A DNA stretch of 64,000 nucleotides from Steroidobacteraceae bacterium (lineage in GTDB: Bacteria; Pseudomonadota; Gammaproteobacteria; Steroidobacterales; Steroidobacteraceae), in contig JAWLAG010000001.1 of the NCBI GenBank assembly GCA_041395505.1, forward strand, positions 1,798,001 through 1,862,000. Direction: 5' to 3'. Positions 55,753-64,000 of this stretch are shown here, in pieces. Within the stretch, counting starts at the first letter, position 1. Every line of letters starts with the position of its first letter. Under the pieces are notes generated by a model. It ran no database searches, had not been told where the DNA came from, and saw only the letters and a program-made list of their open reading frames with translations. The position numbers were made by a program, and so were the translations under genes.

Positions 55753-57282
55753 GTGCGCGACGATTTGACGGCTGCCGGCGCCGGAAGCTTGTTGGCGAGC
55801 CGCAAGGCAGGCGTGTGCCTGCATATTTCCTCGTTGCCGGGAGCCGGACCGATCGGCAATATCGGTCAGGACGCCCGCCGCTGGATCGATTTCCTCGCGG
55901 CGACCGGAGTGCGCTATTGGCAATTCCTGCCGATCAGTCCTACCGGATACGGCGATTCGCCTTACCAGCCGCTGTCGGTATTCGCCGGTAACCCGCTGTT
56001 CATCGACTGGCCAGGTCTGCAGCAGTACGGCCTGCTTCGATCGAGCCGATTCGACCACGAGGCCCCGTGTGCCGCGACGCACTACCCGGAAGCGCAGCGC
56101 CGTTGTGAGAGCCTGTCGCGACAAGTCGCCTGCGAGTTTTTCGACCGTGCCGGTGGTGAATTGCAGCAGGAATTCGAGGCGTTTCGCCTGCGCAACCGGG
56201 ACTGGTTGCATGGCTACGTGCAATTTCGCCATTTGAAGTTGTTGCATGGTGAGCGTGCATGGGACGAATGGGCCCCGGAGTATCGCAATCGCGAAATTGC
56301 TCCGTTGCACCGATTCGTCAATCATTATCGCGCCGATCTCGAGCGTATCGAGCTCGAACAGTTCATATTTGCCTGGCAGTGGCGGCAACTGCGCGAACAC
56401 GCGAAACGCCGTCAGGTGGCGCTGATCGGCGATGCGCCGATCTATCTAGCGCTGGATAGCGCTGACGCCTGGTTGCACCGCGAGTTACTGCAGTTGGACG
56501 GCGACGGAAGGCCGACGGCCGTTGCGGGAGTGCCACCCGATTACTTCAGCAGCAGCGGGCAGCTCTGGGGCAACCCGCTTTATGACTGGCCCTATCATTC
56601 GGCGAGTGGCTTTGACTGGTGGTGTGCGCGCATCGCGGCGTTGGCCCGGCAGGTTGACTATCTCAGGATGGATCACTTCCGTGGTTTTGTCGGCTATTGG
56701 TCGGTACCTGCCGGCGCCGAAACCGCGCGCGAGGGGTGTTGGCGCGAAGGACCGGGTGATGCGTTATTTCGGGCGTTGTCTGCACGTGTCGGCCGCCTGC
56801 CGTTGATCGCGGAAGACCTCGGTGTCATTACTGAAGACGTACGTCAGTTGCGCGAGCGGCTCGGTTTGCCCGGTATGGCGGTTCTTCAGTTCCTGCTTGC
56901 GGATCCGGAGTGGGACGCCGCTCGGCAGGGCACGGACACGATCTGCTACACAGGCACGCACGACAACGACACGAGCGTGGGATGGTATGAGGATTTGAGC
57001 AGAGCCGGGCGTGAGGCGGCGCAGCGCGTGAGCAACCGGCTTGCCCGGTTCGGTGATTCGATGCATGAACCACATTGGTGCATATTGCGCTGCGCACTCG
57101 ATTCACCAAGTTGCCTGGCGGTGGCACCGATGCAGGACTTCCTCGGTCTGGGATCGGCCGCTAGGCTAAACTACCCCGGTCGGGCCGACGGAAATTGGCA
57201 ATGGCGGCTCATGGAGGCGCAGCTGACAGACCGGTTGGGACGTCGCATTGCCGAGGAGCTGCGCCAGCGGGGGCGCGCTTGA
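55753..57282 (+). CDS. malQ: 4-alpha-glucanotransferase (amylomaltase)
   Basis: A GH77 enzyme of 509 residues that shuffles alpha-1,4-glucan segments, here probably recycling maltodextrins from glycogen. Opening motif AGVCLHISSLPG, then WQFLPISPTGYGDSPYQPLSVFAGNP. The expected nucleophile is Asp307 in LRMDHFRGF, the acid/base Glu354 in AEDLGVIT, and the stabilising Asp lies in YTGTHDNDT. GTG start, 29 bp after pnp; heads the glycogen gene run. Confidence 0.95.
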   Translation: MRDDLTAAGAGSLLASRKAGVCLHISSLPGAGPIGNIGQDARRWIDFLAATGVRYWQFLPISPTGYGDSPYQPLSVFAGNPLFIDWPGLQQYGLLRSSRFDHEAPCAATHYPEAQRRCESLSRQVACEFFDRAGGELQQEFEAFRLRNRDWLHGYVQFRHLKLLHGERAWDEWAPEYRNREIAPLHRFVNHYRADLERIELEQFIFAWQWRQLREHAKRRQVALIGDAPIYLALDSADAWLHRELLQLDGDGRPTAVAGVPPDYFSSSGQLWGNPLYDWPYHSASGFDWWCARIAALARQVDYLRMDHFRGFVGYWSVPAGAETAREGCWREGPGDALFRALSARVGRLPLIAEDLGVITEDVRQLRERLGLPGMAVLQFLLADPEWDAARQGTDTICYTGTHDNDTSVGWYEDLSRAGREAAQRVSNRLARFGDSMHEPHWCILRCALDSPSCLAVAPMQDFLGLGSAARLNYPGRADGNWQWRLMEAQLTDRLGRRIAEELRQRGRA

Positions 57283-57307
57283 GCGCTGATCGGAATTTGA
57301 TGACCAG

Positions 57308-58594
57308 ATGAGCATGATGGCCGAGAAGAACGCCGACAGCCGCTTCGTCAGCCGGCTGGCTCGAAACACACTGGCGCTCGTACTGGCGGGCGGCAAGGGT
57401 AGCCGGCTGCAGGAGCTGACCGAGTGGCGGGCGAAGCCAGCGGTACCATTCGGCGGCAAATTTCGCATTATCGATTTTCCCTTATCGAATTGTGTCAATT
57501 CCGGAATTCGACGTCTCGGCGTACTTACCCAGTACAAAGCCCATTCCCTGATACGCCATCTCGTGCAGGGATGGAGCAATTTCAGCGTCGACCGTGGCGA
57601 GTTCCTGGAAATCCTGCCGGCCTCACAGCGCACGGGCGGCGAGTGGTACCGGGGTACGGCAGATGCGGTGTATCAGAACCTGGATATCATCCGCACGCAC
57701 GCACCGGAATTCGTGTTGGTGCTCGCCGGCGATCACATCTACAAGATGGACTACGGGCCACTGCTGGCCGCGCATGTCGAGCAACAGGCAGACATGAGTG
57801 TCTGTTGCATCGAGGTGCCGCGCTCGGAAGCGGCCGGCGCCTATGGAGTCATGACGGTCGACGACGCGGGTCGAATCATCGGCTTCGAAGAAAAACCGAG
57901 GGATCCGCACCCCATTCCTGGGCGACCGGACTTCTGCCTTGCGTCGATGGGCAACTACGTATTCAACACGATGTTCCTGTACGAACAAGTCATCCGCGAC
58001 GCGGACACGAGCGCGAGCAGCCACGATTTCGGCAAGGACATCATTCCGCATGTCATCGGCAAATATCGAGTCATGTCGTTCCCGTTTCGTGCCGGCGATG
58101 CGACCGGCCGGGCCTATTGGCGTGACGTGGGCACGGTCGACGCCTACTACGAGGCCAATCTGGAGCTCACGCGTATCGATCCGGAACTCGACCTCTATGA
58201 TCTCGAGTGGCCGATCGCCACGCACCAGGCACAGTTGCCGCCAGCCAAATTCGTGCACGATGTTGAAGGTCGACGCGGCATGGCCATCGACTCTATGGTA
58301 TCCGGTGGCTGCATTGTGTCGGGGTCGGCGGTATTCCGATCATTGCTGTTCTCGAGCTGCCACGTGCACTCTTTCAGCACAATAACCGATTCGGTACTGC
58401 TGAACGGCGTCGAGATCGGCGAGCGCTGCAGGATCAATCGCGCAATCATCGATCGCGGCGCCCGGATTCCCCCCGGCAGCGAAATCGGCATCGATCATGC
58501 CAGGGATCGAGAGCAGGGGTTCCGGGTATCGCCTGGCGGCGTGGTGCTCGTGACGCCGACCATGCTCGGGCAACAGGTGAATTTTGCGCGCTGA
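57308..58594 (+). CDS. glgC: Glucose-1-phosphate adenylyltransferase
   Basis: A protein of 428 residues that makes ADP-glucose, the committed step of glycogen synthesis. The nucleotide loop LAGGKGSRL is at 26-34, FRIIDFPLSN at 52-61, EWYRGTADAVYQN near 115 and EEKPRDP near 198 (glucose 1-phosphate side). The C-terminal beta-helix begins near 300. An ATG at 57314 is an alternative start. glgA overlaps its end by 11 nt. Confidence 0.96.
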   Translation: MSMMAEKNADSRFVSRLARNTLALVLAGGKGSRLQELTEWRAKPAVPFGGKFRIIDFPLSNCVNSGIRRLGVLTQYKAHSLIRHLVQGWSNFSVDRGEFLEILPASQRTGGEWYRGTADAVYQNLDIIRTHAPEFVLVLAGDHIYKMDYGPLLAAHVEQQADMSVCCIEVPRSEAAGAYGVMTVDDAGRIIGFEEKPRDPHPIPGRPDFCLASMGNYVFNTMFLYEQVIRDADTSASSHDFGKDIIPHVIGKYRVMSFPFRAGDATGRAYWRDVGTVDAYYEANLELTRIDPELDLYDLEWPIATHQAQLPPAKFVHDVEGRRGMAIDSMVSGGCIVSGSAVFRSLLFSSCHVHSFSTITDSVLLNGVEIGERCRINRAIIDRGARIPPGSEIGIDHARDREQGFRVSPGGVVLVTPTMLGQQVNFAR

Positions 58595-60176
58595 GCATCT
58601 TTCGGACAATTCGGCGCACTCGTTACTGATGCTTGCGGCAGAAACCGCTGCTTTTCGGGGAGGCAAGATCGGCGGTGTGGCCGACGTAGTGCACGGCGCA
58701 TCGCGAGCACTGCATGCACGCGGTTGGCGTGTCGATGTGCTCATACCGGGACACGCAGCGGTGCTCGATCACGTTGGGCAGAGGCGGTCGGAAGGGGTGG
58801 TGGCGATCGGCTCGTTTCGACCGACCGAGGTCGCGATCGAGTCGGTCCTGCTGCCCTGCAATAGCGGATCGATTCGCTATTTGCTGCTACGCCATCCCCT
58901 GTTCGAAGCGAATGGCATATACAGCGACGACGGTCCGATGAACCCATTTGCGACAGATGCCACGAAGTATGCGCTTTTCTGTCTGGCGGCCGGCGAGGCA
59001 CTGTGCGACGGAGTGATCGCGCGACCCGAGGTATTGCATTTGCACGACTGGCATGCTGCGGCGTTCCTGGCGTTCCGCGGAATCCTCCCGCGTTGGCGTG
59101 GGTTGGCACGGTTGCATACGGTATTCACGATTCACAATCTTGCGATCCAGGGAATTCGTCCTTTTGCCGGCGTGCCGTCGTCGCTGGACAATTGGCTGCC
59201 ACGGATTCGGTTCGATCGCAGTTCACTGGCCGATCCGAGGTGGCCGGACTGCTTCAATCCGATGGCAGCGGCGATTCGCAAGGCGGACCGTGTGCACACC
59301 GTATCGCCGAGTTACGCGCGTGAAATCATCCGGCCCAATAGCGATGGACCTGTGGTCAGCCACGGCGGCGAAGGTCTGGAGGCCGATCTGCAGTCCGCCG
59401 ATGTCCAGGGGCGCCTGCATGGCATCCTGAATGGCTGCGACTATCCAGCGCGCCTGCCGCGGCGCACTTCCTGGGCAAATTTCCTTCGCATTGCGAACGA
59501 CGCCGTACGAAGATGGGCGTCGCGTACTCGCGACCTGCGCTCGGCGCACTATTTTGCCGCACAACGCCTGGCAGCGCTTTCTCGAAAGCGGCCGCGGATG
59601 ATACTCGACAGCGTAGGGCGGCTGGTTGCTCAGAAGGCGGAATTATTCCTGGGTCCCGCCAGCGGCGGCAAAGTGGCGATCCGGGCGTTGCTCGATGCGA
59701 TGGCAGACAATGAGCTTCTGATCATTCTGGGAAGTGGCGATGTGGAGTTCGAGGCTCGCTTCACGGAATTCGCTGCAACTGAACAGCGCTTGCTGTTCCT
59801 GTGTGGTTACGATGAACTCCTGGCCGACGAACTGTATCGTCAGGGTGATCTGTTTCTCATGCCAAGCAGCTTCGAACCCTGCGGAATCAGCCAGATGTTG
59901 GCGATGCGTGCCGGACAACCCTGCGTCGCGCACGCGGTAGGGGGTCTTCGCGATACGATAAGCCACGAGGTCACAGGTTGGCTCTTCGACGGCAGCGACC
60001 TGACCGACCAGGCGGACAACTTTGTTGCGGCTGTCGCTGCGGCGCGAACCACATTTCACCGAAATCCAGACGGATTTCGCGCCATGCGCCGGGAAGCGGC
60101 GCGACAGCGATTTGACTGGGCAAGTACAGCGCAATCCTACGAGCGCCTGCTGTACTCGACACCGACAGTTGCCTGA
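58584..60176 (+). CDS. glgA: Glycogen synthase (ADP-glucose dependent, GT5)
   Basis: Extends alpha-1,4-glucan from ADP-glucose; 530 residues. The ADP-glucose loop is KIGGVADV rather than the common KTGGLGDV, keeping the key Lys. HLHDWHAA, FTIHNLAIQG, HTVSPSYA, GILNGCDY, LVAQK, and SSFEPCGISQMLAMRAGQP match GT5 landmarks. TTG start at 58584, supported by AGGTGA 6-7 bp upstream and needed to keep the first beta strand (SLLMLAAE). It overlaps glgC and glgB. Confidence 0.93.
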   Translation: MRAEHLSDNSAHSLLMLAAETAAFRGGKIGGVADVVHGASRALHARGWRVDVLIPGHAAVLDHVGQRRSEGVVAIGSFRPTEVAIESVLLPCNSGSIRYLLLRHPLFEANGIYSDDGPMNPFATDATKYALFCLAAGEALCDGVIARPEVLHLHDWHAAAFLAFRGILPRWRGLARLHTVFTIHNLAIQGIRPFAGVPSSLDNWLPRIRFDRSSLADPRWPDCFNPMAAAIRKADRVHTVSPSYAREIIRPNSDGPVVSHGGEGLEADLQSADVQGRLHGILNGCDYPARLPRRTSWANFLRIANDAVRRWASRTRDLRSAHYFAAQRLAALSRKRPRMILDSVGRLVAQKAELFLGPASGGKVAIRALLDAMADNELLIILGSGDVEFEARFTEFAATEQRLLFLCGYDELLADELYRQGDLFLMPSSFEPCGISQMLAMRAGQPCVAHAVGGLRDTISHEVTGWLFDGSDLTDQADNFVAAVAAARTTFHRNPDGFRAMRREAARQRFDWASTAQSYERLLYSTPTVA

Positions 60177-62346
60177 CCAGCTGCTACATAGCGATGCCTT
60201 GGAGCAGCTGGTAGCGGGGCGTTGGGCAGACCCCTTCGCGGTTCTCGGTGCGCACCAGACGCCGGTTGGCACGATTGTTCGCAGTTTGCAGCCGGGCGCC
60301 GTACAGGTCGATGTGATTTACGGCAATCGGGCGATATCGATGCGCATGGTCCATCCGGCCGGGCTGTTCGAGGCGGCCTGCCAGGGCGACTTGAATGACT
60401 ATCAGCTCCGGATTCACAAGGCTGGCGGTGAGCAAATCTGCGACGATCCGTACAGGTTCCCATCACCCTTGGGAGAACTCGACCGGTATCTCGCTGCGCA
60501 AGGTCGACACTCGCGTTTGCAGGAATTGTTCGGCGCTCGCCCGATGAAGCTCATGGACGTCAGCGGAGTTTATTTTGCCGTATGGGCGCCGAATGCCGGA
60601 CGTGTCAGCGTGGTCGGCGATTTCAACGACTGGGACGGAAGAGTCCATGTCATGCGCCACCATCCGGGCAGCGGCATATGGGATCTGTTCATTCCTGGGC
60701 TGAGCTGCGGTGCGCGATACAAGTTCGAACTGCTTGACAGCGTGATGCAGCTGTTGCCTTTGAAGAGCGATCCGTGGGCACGTTACATCGAGCAGCCGCC
60801 GGGCAACGCCTCCATCGTATTCCAGGATGCATACGAGTGGCGCGATGATCAGTGGATGCGGGGGCGGGACAGCAAAAGGCAATTCTTCGCCCCGATGTGC
60901 ATTTACGAAGTACATCTTGGGTCGTGGGCACGAGTCCCGGAGCAGGACGGGCGTTCCCTTGGCTACGCGGAGCTCGCGCAGCGCTTGATTCCCTACGTGC
61001 GCGAACAGGGCTTCAGCCACATCGAGTTGCTGCCAGTGATGGAGCATCCATTCGGCGGTTCATGGGGCTATCAACCTACCGGACTGTTTGCACCAACGAG
61101 CCGGTTCGGTACGCCCGATGATTTCCGCAGGTTCGTCGATGCCTGCCATCGGGCGGGTATCGGCGTCATCCTCGATTGGGTACCGGGGCACTTTCCTCAT
61201 GATGCCCATGGACTGGCACGATTCGACGGTACGGCGCTCTATGAGCACGAAGATCCCCGTCAGGGCCTGCATCCGGATTGGGGTACGGCGATTTACAATT
61301 TCGAACGCAACGAAGTCGTGAATTTTCTGCTCGCAAACGCAGCCTTCTGGATCAGTTCGTTTCATATCGATGCATTGCGGGTTGATGCTGTGGCATCGAT
61401 GCTCTACCTGGACTACTCCCGCAAAGCAGGTGAATGGATACCGAATCGCGACGGGTCGAATCAGAATCTGGCCGCTATTGAATTTCTGCGACGATTGAAC
61501 TGCGACGTGCATGCACTTGGCGCATTTACGATCGCCGAGGAATCGACGTCATGGCCTGGCGTCAGCCGCCCGGTCGAGAGCGGTGGGCTGGGATTCAGTT
61601 TCAAATGGAACATGGGCTGGATGAACGATACGCTGCGCTATGTCCGCGAAGACCCGGTGCATAGAAGGCATCACCACGAATTGCTCACGTTCGGAATGCT
61701 CTACGCCTATAGCGAGAACTTCATCCTGCCGGTCTCACATGACGAAGTTGTGCATGGCAAGGGTTCCTTGCTGAGTCGCATGCCAGGAGACGAATGGCAA
61801 CAATTTGCAAACGTGCGGTCGTATCTCTCCTTCCAGTATGGTTTCCCGGGCAAGAAATTGCTGTTCATGGGTTGCGAATTTGCACAGCGTGCCGAATGGG
61901 CACACGATCGGTCGCTTGACTGGCATCTGCTGGCGGACTCGCGACATGCAGGCGTCCAGCGGCTGGTGCGCGATTTGAATCATTTATTGGTAAATCAGCC
62001 CGCACTGTATGCTGCGGACCATGAAGCATCCGGCTTTTGCTGGTTGAGCGTGGACGATAGGGACGCGAGCGTGCTCGCGTTTTTGCGCCTCGCCAATGAG
62101 GCGATGCCGGTCGTAGTTGCCGTCAATTTCACGCCCGTACCGAGGCGCGATTACCGCATCGGGCTTCCCCGTGCGGGCCAATACCACGAACTGCTCAACA
62201 GCGATGCCACGGAATATGGCGGTGGAGGCATCGGCAATCTGGGCTGCGTCCATGCTGAAGCAAGGCCCTGGGCCGGTTTTCCGGCAAGCGCCGCGTTGAC
62301 CCTGCCGCCGCTCGCAGCGGTCTTTCTCGGTCTGGAGAGTCGCTAG
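60169..62346 (+). CDS. glgB: 1,4-alpha-glucan branching enzyme
   Basis: A GH13 enzyme of 725 residues (E. coli 728) that introduces alpha-1,6 branches. An N-terminal CBM48-like module (ADPFAVLGAHQ) and a second one (VYFAVWAPNAGRVSVVGDFNDW) precede the barrel. Predicted nucleophile Asp406 (LRVDAVASMLYLDYS) and acid/base Glu457 (IAEEST), with PVSHDEVVHGKGS after. Start is not certain: TTG at 60169, overlapping glgA by 8 nt, fits family length; TTG at 60199 is another choice, and neither has a strong ribosome site. Confidence 0.93.
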   Translation: MPDQLLHSDALEQLVAGRWADPFAVLGAHQTPVGTIVRSLQPGAVQVDVIYGNRAISMRMVHPAGLFEAACQGDLNDYQLRIHKAGGEQICDDPYRFPSPLGELDRYLAAQGRHSRLQELFGARPMKLMDVSGVYFAVWAPNAGRVSVVGDFNDWDGRVHVMRHHPGSGIWDLFIPGLSCGARYKFELLDSVMQLLPLKSDPWARYIEQPPGNASIVFQDAYEWRDDQWMRGRDSKRQFFAPMCIYEVHLGSWARVPEQDGRSLGYAELAQRLIPYVREQGFSHIELLPVMEHPFGGSWGYQPTGLFAPTSRFGTPDDFRRFVDACHRAGIGVILDWVPGHFPHDAHGLARFDGTALYEHEDPRQGLHPDWGTAIYNFERNEVVNFLLANAAFWISSFHIDALRVDAVASMLYLDYSRKAGEWIPNRDGSNQNLAAIEFLRRLNCDVHALGAFTIAEESTSWPGVSRPVESGGLGFSFKWNMGWMNDTLRYVREDPVHRRHHHELLTFGMLYAYSENFILPVSHDEVVHGKGSLLSRMPGDEWQQFANVRSYLSFQYGFPGKKLLFMGCEFAQRAEWAHDRSLDWHLLADSRHAGVQRLVRDLNHLLVNQPALYAADHEASGFCWLSVDDRDASVLAFLRLANEAMPVVVAVNFTPVPRRDYRIGLPRAGQYHELLNSDATEYGGGGIGNLGCVHAEARPWAGFPASAALTLPPLAAVFLGLESR

Positions 62347-64000
62347 ATGGCAAAGTCCGGGAACGATGACGGCGCACGTCCGACGGAACCATATCTGCAT
62401 CCACCGCCGCCAGCCCGTGATGCCGAGTCGATACGATTGTCGTTCATCCATGCCTACTGCCATGTCCTTGGCCGATATCGCCTGACAGACCGCATGCCGG
62501 ACGTGTACCAGGCGACCGCAATGGCGGTGCGCGAGCGAATCATGCCCGCGTGGCAGCAGACGCGGATACGTACCGATCGGAAGCCGGTCCGCAGGGCATT
62601 CTACTTGTCCCTTGAGTATCTGCTTGGACGTCTGCTGCAATCCACCATGCACAACCTCGATATCGAGGCGGAGTGTGGCGACGCGCTGCACGCATTGGCC
62701 ATAGAGATGGAAGAGGTGATTGCGGCGGAGCACGACGCTGGACTTGGTAATGGCGGTCTGGGTCGACTTGCTGCCTGCTTCCTTGACAGTTGCGCGTCGC
62801 TGGCGCTGCCCGTTTCCGGATACGGTATTCGTTATCGGTATGGAATATTCCGACAAAGAATCAGTGATGGACGCCAGATCGAAGATCCCGACTCGTGGTT
62901 GCGCGAAGGATATCCCTGGGAAATTGAGCGGATCGACGAGAGCCTCGTGGTGCAATTTGGCGGATGGACCGAATGCTATGCCGCGCAGGCGGAGACGGAG
63001 CCTCTGCGTTACCGATGGGTCGGCACGGAAGATGTATTGGCTGTGCCATTTGACATTCCCGTTCCCGGTTATCGCAATGGCATCGTTAACACGCTCCGAC
63101 TCTGGTCGGCCATGGCAACCAGCGAATTCAATCTCGATGAATTCAACGCGGGAAGCTATACCGAGTCGGTGGCCGCGAAGAATGCGGCTGAGAACATCAC
63201 CATGGTTCTCTACCCCAACGCCACGAGCGAGAACGGCAAGGAATTACGACTGCGGCAGCAATATTTCCTGGCCTCAGCGAGCCTGCAGGACGTGCTCCGT
63301 GAGTGGTGTCGCCATCATCCCGGTCAATTCGATAAGTTCGACGATTTCCATTGCTTCCAGCTCAATGACACGCATCCTGCGATTGCGGTCGCGGAGCTTA
63401 TGCGTCTGCTTATGGATGTGCACGGCCTCGGTTGGGACCGAGCCTTTGCCATCACGCAAAAAAGCATGGCCTACACCAACCATACCCTGCTTCCGGAGGC
63501 CCTGGAGACCTGGCCTGTTGCGATGTTTCGCAGGCTGCTGCCACGCCTGCTCGACATCATCCTGGAAATCAATGCACGCATGCTCGCACAGATTGCAGAC
63601 CGTTGGCCCGGTGACGAGGCACGTCAACGGCGGATGTCGCTGGTGGATGAGTCGCACGAGCCGATGCTGCGCATGGCGCATCTTGCAATTGCCGGCAGTT
63701 TCTCGGTGAACGGTGTTGCCGAACTGCATTCGCAATTACTGACCGAACGCCTGTTTCGCGATTTTCACGAACTCTGGCCGGAGAGATTCAACAACAAAAC
63801 CAACGGCGTAACGCCGAGGCGCTGGCTTGGCATAGCCAACCCGGGCCTGTCCGCAGTCATCGATTCGGCCATCGGGCCACAGTGGCGCCGTGATCTGTGC
63901 TTGCTGCGCGAGCTTGAGTCGTTCGCTGACGATCCGGGCTTTCGCAAGCTTTGGCGGGACGCGCGGCAGCGGAATAAAACCCGCATGTTGGCGCAGGTAA
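62347..64000 (+). CDS. glgP: Glycogen/starch/alpha-glucan phosphorylase, N-terminal part (cut by window end)
   Basis: Releases glucose 1-phosphate from glycogen. The frame is open from the ATG immediately after the glgB stop to the window end, 551 residues without a stop (family about 800-830). Landmarks: FYLSLEYLLGRLL, DAGLGNGGLGRLAACFLDS, YGIRYRYGIF, VNTLRLWSA, QLNDTHPAIAVAELMRLL, YTNHTLLPEALETWP and NGVTPRRWL. The pyridoxal-phosphate lysine lies beyond the window. Synthesis (glgCAB) and breakdown (glgP, malQ) genes thus share one operon. Confidence 0.95.
   Translation, partial: MAKSGNDDGARPTEPYLHPPPPARDAESIRLSFIHAYCHVLGRYRLTDRMPDVYQATAMAVRERIMPAWQQTRIRTDRKPVRRAFYLSLEYLLGRLLQSTMHNLDIEAECGDALHALAIEMEEVIAAEHDAGLGNGGLGRLAACFLDSCASLALPVSGYGIRYRYGIFRQRISDGRQIEDPDSWLREGYPWEIERIDESLVVQFGGWTECYAAQAETEPLRYRWVGTEDVLAVPFDIPVPGYRNGIVNTLRLWSAMATSEFNLDEFNAGSYTESVAAKNAAENITMVLYPNATSENGKELRLRQQYFLASASLQDVLREWCRHHPGQFDKFDDFHCFQLNDTHPAIAVAELMRLLMDVHGLGWDRAFAITQKSMAYTNHTLLPEALETWPVAMFRRLLPRLLDIILEINARMLAQIADRWPGDEARQRRMSLVDESHEPMLRMAHLAIAGSFSVNGVAELHSQLLTERLFRDFHELWPERFNNKTNGVTPRRWLGIANPGLSAVIDSAIGPQWRRDLCLLRELESFADDPGFRKLWRDARQRNKTRMLAQV

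Noticed and set aside
62720..63709. 329-codon plus-strand frame at the right end
   Set aside because: Out of frame with glgP, which stays open to the window edge and carries phosphorylase motifs.

Overview
The window is a GC-rich chromosomal segment that reads as a member of the Gammaproteobacteria. The clues are the order ssrA-smpB-ratA-rnfH, bamE/fur, hrcA-grpE-dnaK-dnaJ-dapB-carA-carB-greA, yhbY/rlmE-ftsH-folP-glmM-tpiA-secG-tRNA-Leu-nuoA..N, and rimP-nusA-infB-rbfA-truB-rpsO-pnp. Together with an HrcA repressor this fits the Xanthomonadales/Nevskiales/Steroidobacterales side of the class. That placement is an inference from gene order and protein motifs. Nearly every gene is intact, closely packed and often overlaps its neighbour by 4 nt, with many GTG and some TTG starts.

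Layout: 1-2.5 kb, trehalose synthesis (otsA, cut by the window edge, divergent from otsB) and a secreted TonB-C-like protein. 2.5-3.5 kb, a tandem array of about 173-bp units, each carrying a copy of the tmRNA 3' end, followed by the tmRNA gene itself. 3.6-8.4 kb, smpB, ratA, rnfH, bamE, fur, recN, nadK. 8.6-13.5 kb, the heat-shock cluster with a good sigma-32 promoter. 13.5-26 kb, lysine, pyrimidine/arginine, transcription-fidelity, rRNA-methylation, protease, folate, cell-wall, glycolysis and secretion genes in one direction. 26-40.5 kb, tRNA-Leu(GAG) and a complete 14-gene complex I operon. 40.6-46.9 kb, initiator tRNA followed by a looser accessory stretch: a membrane protein of unknown function, a beta-carbonic anhydrase, a DUF2891 protein, a Tat-exported aldo/keto reductase, a DUF885 lipoprotein and an EF-hand protein. 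47-55.7 kb, the translation/RNA operon with its promoter and two leader terminators. 55.7-64 kb, a glycogen operon (malQ-glgC-glgA-glgB-glgP, the last cut by the window edge).

Central metabolism and information processing dominate. Glycogen genes sit directly behind pnp, and trehalose genes lie at the other end of the window, so two alpha-glucan storage/protection routes are present. No phage, transposase, CRISPR array, toxin-antitoxin or secondary-metabolite locus was seen. The least explained structure is the tandem ssrA-3'-end array at 2536-3165. Next come the carA and rimP leaders, the U1:U72 initiator tRNA and the unknown membrane protein at 40779-41789. I found no convincing new multi-gene system.
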